NCBI RefSeq assembly: GCF_023701745.1
Contig: NZ_JAJOZB010000001.1
Location: forward strand, 3,230,501 to 3,294,500
From: Streptomyces sp. RKAG293
GTDB lineage: Bacteria > Actinomycetota > Actinomycetes > Streptomycetales > Streptomycetaceae
Length of the DNA: 64,000 nt
Direction of reading: 5' to 3'
The notes below the pieces were generated by a model that was not told where the DNA came from, made no database searches, and saw only the letters and a list, made by a program, of their open reading frames with translations. A program made the translations under genes and the position numbers. Every line of letters starts with the position of its first letter. The stretch's first letter is position 1. Shown here in pieces: positions 38,921 to 47,861 of this stretch.

Positions 38921-40749
38921 CGGCCACCGGGACCGGTACCGGCGCCGGAACGAGCGCGGCCGGGGAAGCCGGTGCGGACACCGATGCGGAGCTGATGCTG
39001 CGCGTGCTCAGCGCGCTGCTGCGCGAGGACGTCGTCGGGCTGCGCACCCGCTCCACCCTCGTCGAGGAATCCGACGGCAGCTGGCTGCGGCTGCCCTACT
39101 CCTACGGTGGTGACGGGGACGGCGGCTACGAGAACGCGCTGCTGCTCCCGGTGACCGAGGACGGCTTCCAGAGCGAGTACGCCGCCCGGCTGCCGCTCCT
39201 GCGGCGCGCCTCGGACGGCCGCGAACTCACCGGCACCGACGCCGTACTGCGGGCGCTGCGCGCCCTGGCGGACCCCGCCGACCGGGACGGTTTCGACGCG
39301 TTCGCCGAGGAGTGCCGGCAGACCGCCGCGACCCTGCGGCTGCACGACCGGGTGCGCGCGGAGGTGACCGGCCGGCTCGCGGAGCGGTACGGCGCCGACA
39401 CCGCGTACTGGACGTACGCCCGCAGTCCGGGCTTCGACGCGCTGGCCGCCTTCCACGACCACCCGGTGTATCCGACGTCGCGCGGCCGCAGCGGGCTCGA
39501 CGAGTCCGAACTGCGCGCCTACGCACCGGAGTTCCACGAGGACGTGGCACCGCGCTGGCTCGTCCTGCCCCGCGCGGCCGTGACGGAGTCCGGCGGCGGC
39601 CCCGCCGAGGCGTACGCCTATCTGTGGCCGACGCCCGCCTCCCTCGGCATGCCGGAGCTGCGCGACACCCACACCGTGCTCCCGGTGCACCCGCTGACCG
39701 TCGGGACGCCGCTGGACGAGGCGCTGCGCGCCACCGGCCTGGAAGGGACCGCGTTCCTCGCCGAACAGGCACCCCTCGCCCTCGTCCCCACCCTGTCCAT
39801 GCGCACGCTCGCGGACCGTACGTACCCGCTGCTGCACCTCAAGCTGCCGCTGGCCACCGCGACCCTGGGGCTGCGCAACCGGCGGACCATCAAGCCGGGC
39901 ACGCTCGCCGACGGGGCCGCCTGCCAGCTGCTGCTGAGCCAGGTGATCGCCCGCGAACCCCGGTTCCAGGACACCGTGCTGCTCGCCGACGAGCGCCGCT
40001 ACGCGCACGCCGGGCACGAACTCCTCGCCGTCCTGCTGCGCTCCTATCCGGAGCACCTGCAGAACTCCGTCCTGGTCCCGATGGCCGCGCTGCTCGCCGG
40101 CGCCCCGGACGGCCGGCTGGTGATCGACCAGCTCGCCGACCGCTTCTACGACGGCGACCCCATCGCTCTCCTGGACGCCTGTCTGACGCTGCTGTTCGAC
40201 TGGCAGACCACGCTCTTCGGCTACGGGATCGCCCTGGAGTCGCACCAGCAGAACATCTCCCTCGCCCTGGACCAGGACCGCTCGACGGGCACCACCCGGC
40301 TGCGGCTGGTCCTGAAGGACAACGACGGGCCGCGTATCAACACCGCGCGGCTGAGCCGGGCGCTGGGTGAACTTCCGTCCCGTATAGACGAGTTCGACGA
40401 CGAGCGGATCTTCTGCGCCTCCGACGACCCGCTCGTCGACCTGTTCACCACCATCACCGTCCACCTGTGCGCGGGCTCGTACGCCTTCGGGCTCGCCGGC
40501 CACGGGCGGGCGCCGCTGGACGACCTGCTGCGGCTGGTCCGCGACCGGCTCTCCGAGGCGTTCGACCGCCTGGGCGGCGAGCCGGCCGAGCTGCTGCGCG
40601 ACCGCGTGCTGAACGCCGAGCGGCTCCCCGTCAAGGCGATGGTCAGCGCCGGGACACTGCTCAGCAAGGAGCGCTCCGGCGCGGCCGACATCAACAAGCA
40701 CTACACGACAGGACCCAACTACCTGCTGGTCGGGACTGGTTCGCGGTGA
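38917..40749 (+). CDS. NRPS-independent siderophore synthetase, IucA/IucC family (PvsB-like position)
   Basis: 610 residues, GTG start. IucA/IucC hallmarks: LPVHPLTVGTPLDEAL, the ATP-binding region KLPLATATLGLRNRRTIKPG (~307-327), ESHQQNISLAL (~437) and LRLVLKDNDGPRIN (~462-474), plus the C-terminal FhuF-like part. These synthetases adenylate a citrate or 2-oxoglutarate carboxylate and couple it to an amine or alcohol. By gene order it corresponds to PvsB of vibrioferrin synthesis. It overlaps both neighbours by 4 nt. Confidence 0.88.
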   Translation: MTATGTGTGAGTSAAGEAGADTDAELMLRVLSALLREDVVGLRTRSTLVEESDGSWLRLPYSYGGDGDGGYENALLLPVTEDGFQSEYAARLPLLRRASDGRELTGTDAVLRALRALADPADRDGFDAFAEECRQTAATLRLHDRVRAEVTGRLAERYGADTAYWTYARSPGFDALAAFHDHPVYPTSRGRSGLDESELRAYAPEFHEDVAPRWLVLPRAAVTESGGGPAEAYAYLWPTPASLGMPELRDTHTVLPVHPLTVGTPLDEALRATGLEGTAFLAEQAPLALVPTLSMRTLADRTYPLLHLKLPLATATLGLRNRRTIKPGTLADGAACQLLLSQVIAREPRFQDTVLLADERRYAHAGHELLAVLLRSYPEHLQNSVLVPMAALLAGAPDGRLVIDQLADRFYDGDPIALLDACLTLLFDWQTTLFGYGIALESHQQNISLALDQDRSTGTTRLRLVLKDNDGPRINTARLSRALGELPSRIDEFDDERIFCASDDPLVDLFTTITVHLCAGSYAFGLAGHGRAPLDDLLRLVRDRLSEAFDRLGGEPAELLRDRVLNAERLPVKAMVSAGTLLSKERSGAADINKHYTTGPNYLLVGTGSR

Positions 40750-41981
40750 GCGCCGAAGCGGCGACGATCTCCGCCGCTCCGGCTCCCACCCTGGGGCGCC
40801 GCCAGGTGCACGCGGTCGCGGCCTGCTACTTCGTCGCCTCGTTCGCCGCGCTCGGCCTGCCCCCGTACCTGACGTCGATCCTGCCGGAACTGGGTGACCC
40901 GACCGCCCACTGGGCCGGGCTGCTCTACATCGTCCCGACGGTCTTCGGCGGCCTCGCCGCCCCGCTGTGGGGGCGGCTGGCCGACCGCTACGGGCGCAAA
41001 CGGCTGCTGCTGCGGGCCCAGCTCGGGCTGGCGCTGTCGTTCCTGCTGGCCGGGGCCGCCGACTCGCTGCCCACCTTCACCGCCGCCCTGGTACTCCAGG
41101 GCATCCTCGGCGGGACCTTCGCCGCCACCAACGGCTATCTCGCGGCGGGGCTGGACGGCACCCGGCTGTCCTGGGCCCTGACCCTGATGCAGGGCAGCGC
41201 CCGCGCCGCCCTGGTCGCCGCGCCCATCGTGGTCGGCACGCTGTCCCCCTGGCTCTCCCCGCACCGCCAGTACGCGCTGCTCGCGCTGCTCCCGCTGGGC
41301 GCCGCCGCGATGCTGCTGGCGCTGCCGGAACCGCGCGAGTCGGTCGTGGTCCTGGAGAAGCCGCTCGCGGAGCGGCGGATGACGCAGCGGGGGGCCGAGC
41401 CGGTGGCGGTGGCGCCGCCGGTCACCGCGCAGCGCAGGCTGCTGCGGGAGCTGTACGTCTTCGAGTTCGCGTTCGTCTTCTCGACCGTGATCTCGTTCCC
41501 CTACCTCATCGCCCTGCTCGGGGACCGAATATCGGGGATCTCCCCGGTCGTCTCCGGGTCGCTCTTCGCCCTGCCGCACCTGTGTTACCTGCTCTTCGCG
41601 GCGCCCGTGCACTCCGCCTTCCGCAACCGCCCCCGGCTCGGTATCGCCCTGGGTTTCGCGGCGGTGGCCGCGGGTCTCGCCGGACATGCCGTGGCCGGTT
41701 CGCTGATCACGTTCACGGCCGTGAGGCTGCTGCTCGGCGCCGGGCTCACCCTCGGCCTGGTCGGTCTGTCGCTGCTCGCCGCCGACGCGGTGCAAGGCCG
41801 TTCCCCGGGAAGGATGTTCGGCACCCTGGAGTTCGTCTCCAAGGGCGGAGCCGTCGCCGCCGGAGTGGTCGCCGCACTCGGCAACAGCGCGTTCGGACCG
41901 ACCGCACCCGTACTCGCGGGCACCGCCGTCGCCCTGATCACCGTCGCAGCCGCCGTACACGCTCTCTTCTCGCACCCTTGA
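40746..41981 (+). CDS. MFS siderophore exporter (PvsC-like position)
   Basis: 411 residues, GTG start overlapping the preceding stop. Twelve predicted helices; the MFS loop-2/3 signature GRLADRYGRKRLLL is present. A basic cytoplasmic linker lies mid-protein (RRMTQRGAEPVAVA region). Lying between the two synthetase genes it corresponds in order to pvsC, the vibrioferrin exporter. It would secrete the finished siderophore across the cytoplasmic membrane. Confidence 0.88.
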   Translation: MSAEAATISAAPAPTLGRRQVHAVAACYFVASFAALGLPPYLTSILPELGDPTAHWAGLLYIVPTVFGGLAAPLWGRLADRYGRKRLLLRAQLGLALSFLLAGAADSLPTFTAALVLQGILGGTFAATNGYLAAGLDGTRLSWALTLMQGSARAALVAAPIVVGTLSPWLSPHRQYALLALLPLGAAAMLLALPEPRESVVVLEKPLAERRMTQRGAEPVAVAPPVTAQRRLLRELYVFEFAFVFSTVISFPYLIALLGDRISGISPVVSGSLFALPHLCYLLFAAPVHSAFRNRPRLGIALGFAAVAAGLAGHAVAGSLITFTAVRLLLGAGLTLGLVGLSLLAADAVQGRSPGRMFGTLEFVSKGGAVAAGVVAALGNSAFGPTAPVLAGTAVALITVAAAVHALFSHP

Positions 41982-41992
41982 TGGAGCCGTTG

Positions 41993-43816
41993 ATGACGCT
42001 TCCCCTGCGCCTCGCGCAGCCCTCCGCCGGCCTTTCCGACAGCCGCCTTTCCGACAGCCGCCTCAACGACAGCGGCCTTCCCGACGCCGATGACGTCGTG
42101 GCCCACACCCTGCTCAACTGCCTGCTCCGCGAGGTCTCGGGACCCGAGCACCAGACGGCGGTCGCGGACGGCCACCTGCTGCTGCGGCTGCCCCGCGCGG
42201 GCGCGCTGCTGCGCGTCGCGCTGCGCCGCACCTCGCTGATCGGCGCGCACCGCTTCACCGGTCCCGTCGCGGAGCAACACGCGGACGAGTGGAAGGAGTT
42301 GGACTGGTACCGGCTCGCCGAGTACGTCCATGACGAGCTGTCGCTGCGGACCGGTGTGCGCAACGACGAGTTCCTGGACCAGATCGTCTCCAGCCACCGG
42401 GGCGTCACCGCCGCCCTGTCGCTCCCCCGTCCCGTGCCCGGCGACGACGGGCCCGGCGCCCCCGACTACCTGGAGTCGGAGCAGTCGCTGCTGTTCGGCC
42501 ACCGCTTCCACCCCACCCCCAAGGCGCGCACCGGCGACCCGGCGTCATGGGCCGCGTACGCCCCCGAGGCGGGCGCGACGTTCCCGCTGCGGCACTTCGC
42601 CGTCCGCGAGCACCTCATCGCGGAGGAGCGCAGCGAACCCGGCGCCGCCGACCCGCTGGACCGGCTGCGGCCGGTGCCCGCCGGCTACCGGCTGCTGCCC
42701 GCGCACCCGTGGCAGTACGGGCTGCTGCACGACCACCCGGCGCTGCGCGCGGCCCTCGCCTGCGGCGACATCCTCGACCTGGGCACCGGCGACGCGGCCG
42801 CGACACCGACCGCGTCGGTCCGGACGCTGTACGACGGCGACACGTTCCTGAAGTTCAGCCTCAACATCCGGATCACCAACTGCCTGCGGAAGAACGCTGC
42901 TTACGAGCTGTCCGGCGCGGTCGCGCTCACCCGCCTGCTGGCGCCGGTCCTCGCCGACCTGGCCGGCCGTTTCCCGGACAGCGCCATGCTGCGGGAGCCC
43001 GCGTACCGCAGCCTCGCGCTGCCCGGCGCCGACGGGCGCCCGGACATCGGCCTGCTGGAAGGCTTCGGCGTCATCGTCCGCGACGGCCTGGACGCGCATC
43101 TGCGCCCCGGCGTCACCCCGCTGCTGGCCGCCGCCGTCGCCGACGAGTACCCCACCGGATCCGCGCACATCTCGCGGCTCCTCGACGGGGCGGGCCCGCA
43201 GGCCGCCCTCGACTGGTGGACGGCGTATCTGCGGCTGCTGCTCCCGCCGGTGCTCGCCGCCTACTTCGACCACGGCGTCGTGCTGGAACCGCATCTGCAG
43301 AACGTGCTGATCGGGGTGGACGGCGACGGCTTCCCGGTCCAGGTCCTCTTCCGCGATCTGGAGGGCACCAAGCTCGTCCCCGAGTACCACGCCGCCACCC
43401 TCGCCGCGCTGCCCGCCGACGTCGCGGCCCCCATGACGTACGACGCGGAACGCGGCTGGGACCGCGTCATCTACTGCCTGCTCGTCAACCACGTCGCCGA
43501 ACTGCTCGCGGCCCTCGCCGATCTGCACCCGCACTCCGAGACGGCCCTGTGGGCGCGGGTGCACTCCGTGCTGCGCGAGTACGCGGACGCCCACGGCTGC
43601 CCGCCGCGGCTCAGCGCCCTGCTCGCCGGGGTCCCGCTGCCCGCCAAGGCCAACCTCCTGACCCGCTGGGAGCGCAAGGCCGACCGCGAGGCCGGCTATG
43701 TACGGCTGCCCTCACCGCTGGCCGAGGACGTGCTCTCCGGGGCTTCGGCCCCGGGCGCGGCGGGCTGCGGAACCGGCGACGACAGCGACCGGACCGAGCC
43801 CTGGAGCACCCGATGA
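41993..43816 (+). CDS. NRPS-independent siderophore synthetase, IucA/IucC family (PvsD-like position)
   Basis: 607 residues from ATG 41993, which has GGAG 6 nt upstream; ATG 41981, overlapping the MFS stop, is in frame and possible. The N-terminus has a small SDSRL tandem repeat. IucA/IucC motifs: LLPAHPWQYGLLHDHPAL (~235), FLKFSLNIRITNCLRKN (~285), VVLEPHLQNVLIG (~430) and LFRDLEGTKLVP. By order it matches PvsD, reported to couple citrate to serine. It is clearly distinct from the other synthetase in the operon, as expected for enzymes that act on different substrates. The stop overlaps the next ATG. Confidence 0.88.
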   Translation: MTLPLRLAQPSAGLSDSRLSDSRLNDSGLPDADDVVAHTLLNCLLREVSGPEHQTAVADGHLLLRLPRAGALLRVALRRTSLIGAHRFTGPVAEQHADEWKELDWYRLAEYVHDELSLRTGVRNDEFLDQIVSSHRGVTAALSLPRPVPGDDGPGAPDYLESEQSLLFGHRFHPTPKARTGDPASWAAYAPEAGATFPLRHFAVREHLIAEERSEPGAADPLDRLRPVPAGYRLLPAHPWQYGLLHDHPALRAALACGDILDLGTGDAAATPTASVRTLYDGDTFLKFSLNIRITNCLRKNAAYELSGAVALTRLLAPVLADLAGRFPDSAMLREPAYRSLALPGADGRPDIGLLEGFGVIVRDGLDAHLRPGVTPLLAAAVADEYPTGSAHISRLLDGAGPQAALDWWTAYLRLLLPPVLAAYFDHGVVLEPHLQNVLIGVDGDGFPVQVLFRDLEGTKLVPEYHAATLAALPADVAAPMTYDAERGWDRVIYCLLVNHVAELLAALADLHPHSETALWARVHSVLREYADAHGCPPRLSALLAGVPLPAKANLLTRWERKADREAGYVRLPSPLAEDVLSGASAPGAAGCGTGDDSDRTEPWSTR

Positions 43817-45045
43817 CCCCGAACCCTTCCGCCGGCGCGGCGCTGCTGACCGACGCGGTCCGCGAACGGGCCGCGTACCTCGCCGCCGACGACCTGCCCG
43901 CCTACCTCTACGACCTGGCGGAGCTGCGCGCCCACGCCGCGGCCGTACGGGCCGCGCTCCCCGAGCGCGTCGAGCTCTACTACGCCGCCAAGGCCAACCC
44001 CGAGCCGGAGATCCTGACCGCGCTCGCCCCGTACGTCGACGGTTTCGAGGTCTCCTCCGGCGGCGAACTGGCCCACGTCCGCAAGGCCGTCCCGGACCGC
44101 CCGCTGGCCTTCGGCGGGCCCGGCAAGACCCCGGCCGAGATCGCGGCGGCGCTGGAGCTGGGCGTGGAACGCTTCCACGTGGAGAGCGAGTACGAGCTGC
44201 GGATGCTCGGCCACCTCGCCGCGGAACTGGCCCCCGGCCGGACCGTTCCGGTCCTGCTGCGTTTCAACCTGCCGGTGCCGGGCGCGGCGCTGGAGGGCAG
44301 CTCGCTGGCGATGGGCGGCCGCCCGACACCGTTCGGCCTCGATCCCGCACAGGCCGACGGCGCCGTACGGCTGCTCACCGACGGCAGCCACCCCCAGCTG
44401 GAGCTGCGCGGCATCCACGCGCACCTCGCCAGCGGCCTCGACGCGGCGGCGCAGCTCGCCGTGGCCGCCGAGGTGGTCGCGTTCGCGGTGGGCCTGGCCG
44501 CCCGGCACGGCATCGCGCTGCCCGAGGTGAACGTGGGCGGCGGCATGACCGTGGACTACGCCGATCCCGGCGCGCGCTTCGACTGGACCGCCTACGGCGA
44601 AGGGCTCGCGCGTCTCACCGCCGCCCACCCCGGTCTGCTGCTGCGCATCGAGCCGGGCCGCGCCCTCAGCGCCTACTGCGGCTGGTACGCCACCGAGGCG
44701 CTGGACGTGAAGCCCAGCCACGGCGAGGAGTTCGCCGTGCTGCGCGGCGGCACCCACCATCTGCGCACCCCGGCGACCAAGGGCCACGACCAGCCCTGCG
44801 CGGTCCTGCCCGTCGACCACTGGCCCCACCCGTGGCCGCGCCCCGCCGCCGAACAGGACCACGTCACCCTCACCGGCCAGCTCTGCACCCCGAAGGACGT
44901 CCTCGCCCGCCGGGTCCCGGCGCCCGGCCTGCGGGCCGGCGACCGGGTGGTGTTCGCGCTGGCCGGGGCGTACGCGTGGAACATCTCCCACCACGACTTC
45001 CTGATGCATCCCCGGCCGGGCTTCCACTTCCTGGGCAGTGCTTGA
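43813..45045 (+). CDS. PLP-dependent decarboxylase, LysA/alanine-racemase fold (PvsE-like position)
   Basis: 410 residues. The Schiff-base lysine is K60 in VELYYAAKANPEPEIL; then the PLP phosphate loop LPEVNVGGGMTVDY, IEPGRALSAYCGW, and the partner-subunit cysteine in LTGQLCTPKDVLA. Same family as SbnH (staphyloferrin B), FslC (rhizoferrin) and PvsE (vibrioferrin). PvsE is thought to decarboxylate the serine moiety to an ethanolamine unit; with the gene order here that is the best guess. Coupled to the upstream synthetase by ATGA. Confidence 0.88.
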   Translation: MTPNPSAGAALLTDAVRERAAYLAADDLPAYLYDLAELRAHAAAVRAALPERVELYYAAKANPEPEILTALAPYVDGFEVSSGGELAHVRKAVPDRPLAFGGPGKTPAEIAAALELGVERFHVESEYELRMLGHLAAELAPGRTVPVLLRFNLPVPGAALEGSSLAMGGRPTPFGLDPAQADGAVRLLTDGSHPQLELRGIHAHLASGLDAAAQLAVAAEVVAFAVGLAARHGIALPEVNVGGGMTVDYADPGARFDWTAYGEGLARLTAAHPGLLLRIEPGRALSAYCGWYATEALDVKPSHGEEFAVLRGGTHHLRTPATKGHDQPCAVLPVDHWPHPWPRPAAEQDHVTLTGQLCTPKDVLARRVPAPGLRAGDRVVFALAGAYAWNISHHDFLMHPRPGFHFLGSA

Positions 45046-45053
45046 ATCGGCCC

Positions 45054-45695
45054 ATGACCGATCATGAAGTGCTCCGGGTGTTCATCGGCCCCGACGGCCG
45101 GGGCGGCAACCTCCTGGGCGTGGTGACCGCCGGCTCCTCCGACCCGGCCGGCCGCCAGGCGATCGCCGCCGAACTCGGTTACAGCGAGACGGTGTTCATC
45201 GACGACGCGGAACGCGGCGAAGTGCGGATCTTCACCCCCAGCGTGGAGCTCCCCTTCGCCGGCCACCCCCTCGTCGGCACCGCCTGGCACCTGAAGTCGT
45301 CCGTCCTGCGCCCGCCGGCCGGCGACGTCCCCGCCTGGGCGGAGGGCGACTTCACCTGGATCCGCGGCCGCGCCGCCTGGGCCCCCGGCCGCCGCACCGA
45401 GCAGTACGCGACGGTCGCCGAGGTCGACGCCCTGCCCTCCCCGCCGCCCGGCGAGGGCTGGCTCTACGCCTGGGCCTGGGCCGACGAAGCGGCGGGCCGC
45501 ATCCGCGCCCGCGGCTTCCCCCGCCGCGGCGACGCCATCACCGAGGACGAGGCGACCGGAGCCTCCGCGGTCGTCCTCACCGCCCAACTCGCCCGCCCCC
45601 TCGACATCCGCCAGGGCGCCGCCTCCCAGATCCTGACCCGTCCGGGCCCGGACGGCACGATCGACGTGGGCGGCCGGGTGGCGCACGTGCGCTGA
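45054..45695 (+). CDS. PhzF-family isomerase/epimerase-like protein
   Basis: 213 residues, shorter than the usual 260-300. The DAP-epimerase-like fold is indicated by FIGPDGRGGNLLGVV, the catalytic Glu in LGYSETVFID, and VELPFAGHPLVGTAWHL; the second half carries DEATGASAVVLTAQLARPL. PhzF proteins move protons or double bonds in small molecules. It begins 8 bp after the decarboxylase and closes the operon. No PhzF protein belongs to the classical vibrioferrin pathway, so its role here is open: tailoring, siderophore breakdown, or bystander. Confidence 0.8.
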   Translation: MTDHEVLRVFIGPDGRGGNLLGVVTAGSSDPAGRQAIAAELGYSETVFIDDAERGEVRIFTPSVELPFAGHPLVGTAWHLKSSVLRPPAGDVPAWAEGDFTWIRGRAAWAPGRRTEQYATVAEVDALPSPPPGEGWLYAWAWADEAAGRIRARGFPRRGDAITEDEATGASAVVLTAQLARPLDIRQGAASQILTRPGPDGTIDVGGRVAHVR

Positions 45696-45711
45696 AGGCG
45701 CGCGAGGGCCG

Positions 45712-45801
45712 GGTCATCTGCCCGGCCTGGAACGGCCTGCCGCCGTCACCGAACTGCTCGTCGGCTTCCTGCGCGGGACGGTCCCCGCGGCGGGGCGCTG
45801 A
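45712..45801 (+). pseudogene. C-terminal remnant of an alpha/beta-hydrolase gene
   Basis: The frame from 45712 to the TGA at 45801 reads GHLPGLERPAAVTELLVGFL and ends ten residues later. GHLP-xLERP-xxVTxLLxxFL is the standard C-terminus of alpha/beta-hydrolase enzymes, including the catalytic histidine. No start codon or upstream domain exists in this frame; PhzF ends just before in another frame. It is best read as the tail of a deleted hydrolase gene. The 7-bp hairpin GGCCGGG/CCCGGCC at 45707-45727 overlaps it and may terminate the siderophore operon. Confidence 0.6.
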
Positions 45802-45935
45802 CCGGCCGGAACGCCATAGGAGTACCTGCCGGCCGGGACCCGTGACGCACACGGCTCGTGCATCCGCGGCCCGCTCTCTAAGCTGACCGCCGGGGGATCC
45901 GGATTTCGGCCAGCGACACGAGGAGAACCGGTCAC

Positions 45936-46850
45936 ATGGGCTGGACTGCGAACGACATCCCCGACCAGACCGGACGCACCGCCGTGGTGACCGGGGCCAA
46001 CAGCGGCATCGGGTACTGCGCCGCGAGGGAGCTGGCGCGGCGCGGCGCGCTGGTCGTCCTGGCGTGCCGCAGCGAGGAGCGCGGACAGGCGGCGGCGGAC
46101 CGGTTGGTGGCCGAGGTGCCGGAGGCGCGGGCGGTGTTCCAGCGGCTGGATCTGGGGGACCTGGGGTCGGTGCGGGCCTTCGCGGAGGAGTTCGCGGGCG
46201 ACCGGCTGGATCTGCTGGTGAACAACGCGGGCGTGATGGCCCTGCCGTACACGCAGACCGCCGACGGGTTCGAGACGCAGTTCGGCGTCAACCACCTCGG
46301 TCACTTCGCCCTGACGGGCCTGCTGCTGCCGAGGCTGCTCGCGACCCCCGGGGCCCGGGTCGTCAGCGTCTCCAGCGGGATGCACGCGATCGCCAACGTG
46401 GATCTCGGGGACTTGAACAGCGAGCGCCGCTACCGCCGCTGGATCGCGTACGGCCGCTCCAAGAGCGCCAATCTGCTGTTCATCCACGAGCTGGCACGGC
46501 AGTTGGAGACGACGGGCGCGGACCTGGTGGCCGCCGCCGCGCACCCCGGCTACGCCGAAACGAATCTCCAGACGGCGGGCGCGAAGATGGAGGGCCGCAA
46601 GGCCGCCGAACGCGTCGCCGTCGTCGGCAACCGGATCATCGGCCAGTCGGCCGCGGCGGGCGCGCTGCCGACGCTCTACGCGGCCACCGCACCGGACGTG
46701 GCCCCCGACTCGTTCATCGGCCCCCGGTTCCTGGGCTGGCGCGGCGCGCCGAACCGCTCCTGGCGCGCCTCCTGGACGAAGGACGACCGGGCGGGCGAGA
46801 TGCTGTGGACGGCGTCCGAGCAGCTGACGGGCGTGACGTACAAGTTCTGA
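45936..46850 (+). CDS. Short-chain dehydrogenase/reductase
   Basis: 304 residues; GAGGAGA upstream of the ATG. Rossmann motif AVVTGANSGIGYCAARELAR, NNAGVMALPY, the catalytic Ser in VVSVSSGMH and YxxxK in IAYGRSKSANLLF (~170-174). The N-terminus MGWTANDIPDQTGRTAVVTG matches a large actinobacterial group similar to retinol dehydrogenase/protochlorophyllide reductase-like SDRs, which use NADP(H). Substrate unknown. No link to the siderophore operon is evident beyond adjacency. Confidence 0.87.
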   Translation: MGWTANDIPDQTGRTAVVTGANSGIGYCAARELARRGALVVLACRSEERGQAAADRLVAEVPEARAVFQRLDLGDLGSVRAFAEEFAGDRLDLLVNNAGVMALPYTQTADGFETQFGVNHLGHFALTGLLLPRLLATPGARVVSVSSGMHAIANVDLGDLNSERRYRRWIAYGRSKSANLLFIHELARQLETTGADLVAAAAHPGYAETNLQTAGAKMEGRKAAERVAVVGNRIIGQSAAAGALPTLYAATAPDVAPDSFIGPRFLGWRGAPNRSWRASWTKDDRAGEMLWTASEQLTGVTYKF

Positions 46851-46884
46851 CCCGGCGCACCAACGGGCCGGAGCCGCGCGGGTG

Positions 46885-47697
46885 CTACACGTCGTAGAGC
46901 TCCTCCAGCACCCGCGCCACCCCGTCCTCGTCGTTCGAAGCGGCCCGCAGCGGCGCCGCGGCCAGGACGTCCGGGTGCGCGTTGCTCATCGCGTAGCCGG
47001 CTCCTGCCCAGGTCAGGGTGGACAGGTCGTTCGGCATGTCGCCGAAGGTGACCACCTCGGAGGCGCCGATCCCGCGGGCCGCGCACCACAGGGCGAGCGT
47101 GCCGGCCTTGGTGACGCCGGGCGAGCTGACCTCCAGCATGCCGGAGCCGCCGGAGTGCGTGACCTCGACGCCGGTGAGCGCGGCGTCGTGCGCCGCGGTC
47201 ATCATCAGGTCCGCGTGGTGCCGCGAGGAGTGCACGAGGAGCTTGACGATGTCCTCGTCCGACTCCCACAGCTCGGCGGCGGTCTCCACGATCACCTCCT
47301 GGAAGTCCTTCTTCCCGAAGTCCCGCTCGCTGATCAGGCGGTGGCCGGTCTCCAGGGCGAGCGTCGAGCCGGGCAGCACCGCGACGAGCGCCTCCGCCGC
47401 CTTGCGCGCGACGGCCGTCGGCATCAGCCGCGCGTCGAGGAACTGCCGGCCGGGGACGTCGTAGACGATCGCGCCGTTGCAGCAGATCGCGGTCCCCTCG
47501 TGCCCGGCGCCCTCGGCGATGCCGTCGACGTAACGCGGCGGCCGCGCCGTCACGAAGACGACCTCGGCACCCGCGGCCGCCACCGACCGCAGTGCCCGCC
47601 GGGTCCGCTCCGAGACCGTTCCGTCGCTGCGCAGCAGCGTGCCGTCGAGGTCGGTGGCCACCAGCCGGGGAGGGGTTCGGGAGGGGGAAGCAGTCAT
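46885..47697 (-). CDS. HAD-superfamily phosphatase, Cof type
   Basis: 270 residues from the ATG at 47697. Motif I RLVATDLDGTLLRSDG (D16/D18), motif II VFVTARPPRYV, motif III Lys in SPGVTKAGTLALW and motif IV VVTFGDMPNDLSTL define the class IIB (Cof) HAD phosphatases, with a cap domain between motifs II and III. They dephosphorylate sugar phosphates, FMN or PLP-like metabolites. Converges on the SDR gene. Confidence 0.88.
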   Translation of the reverse strand: MTASPSRTPPRLVATDLDGTLLRSDGTVSERTRRALRSVAAAGAEVVFVTARPPRYVDGIAEGAGHEGTAICCNGAIVYDVPGRQFLDARLMPTAVARKAAEALVAVLPGSTLALETGHRLISERDFGKKDFQEVIVETAAELWESDEDIVKLLVHSSRHHADLMMTAAHDAALTGVEVTHSGGSGMLEVSSPGVTKAGTLALWCAARGIGASEVVTFGDMPNDLSTLTWAGAGYAMSNAHPDVLAAAPLRAASNDEDGVARVLEELYDV

Positions 47698-47861
47698 GTT
47701 CGGATCATGGCAGATACGCCGGAAAAGGGTGGAGACGGGAGGTGGAGGCAGGGCGGCCTGGGGTGAAACGACGGGGGGTGCGGAGGGGGGCGGAAAAGGG
47801 TGGGGGCGGCGTCTCCGCACGAGACGCCGCCCCCGGTGAGGGTGGAGATGGTTCTACGGGG

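Noticed and set aside
46885..47820. Longer start for the HAD phosphatase (to 47820)
   Set aside because: The extra 41 residues are Pro/Arg-rich with no homology pattern; the ATG at 47697 places the DLDGT motif at the usual distance.
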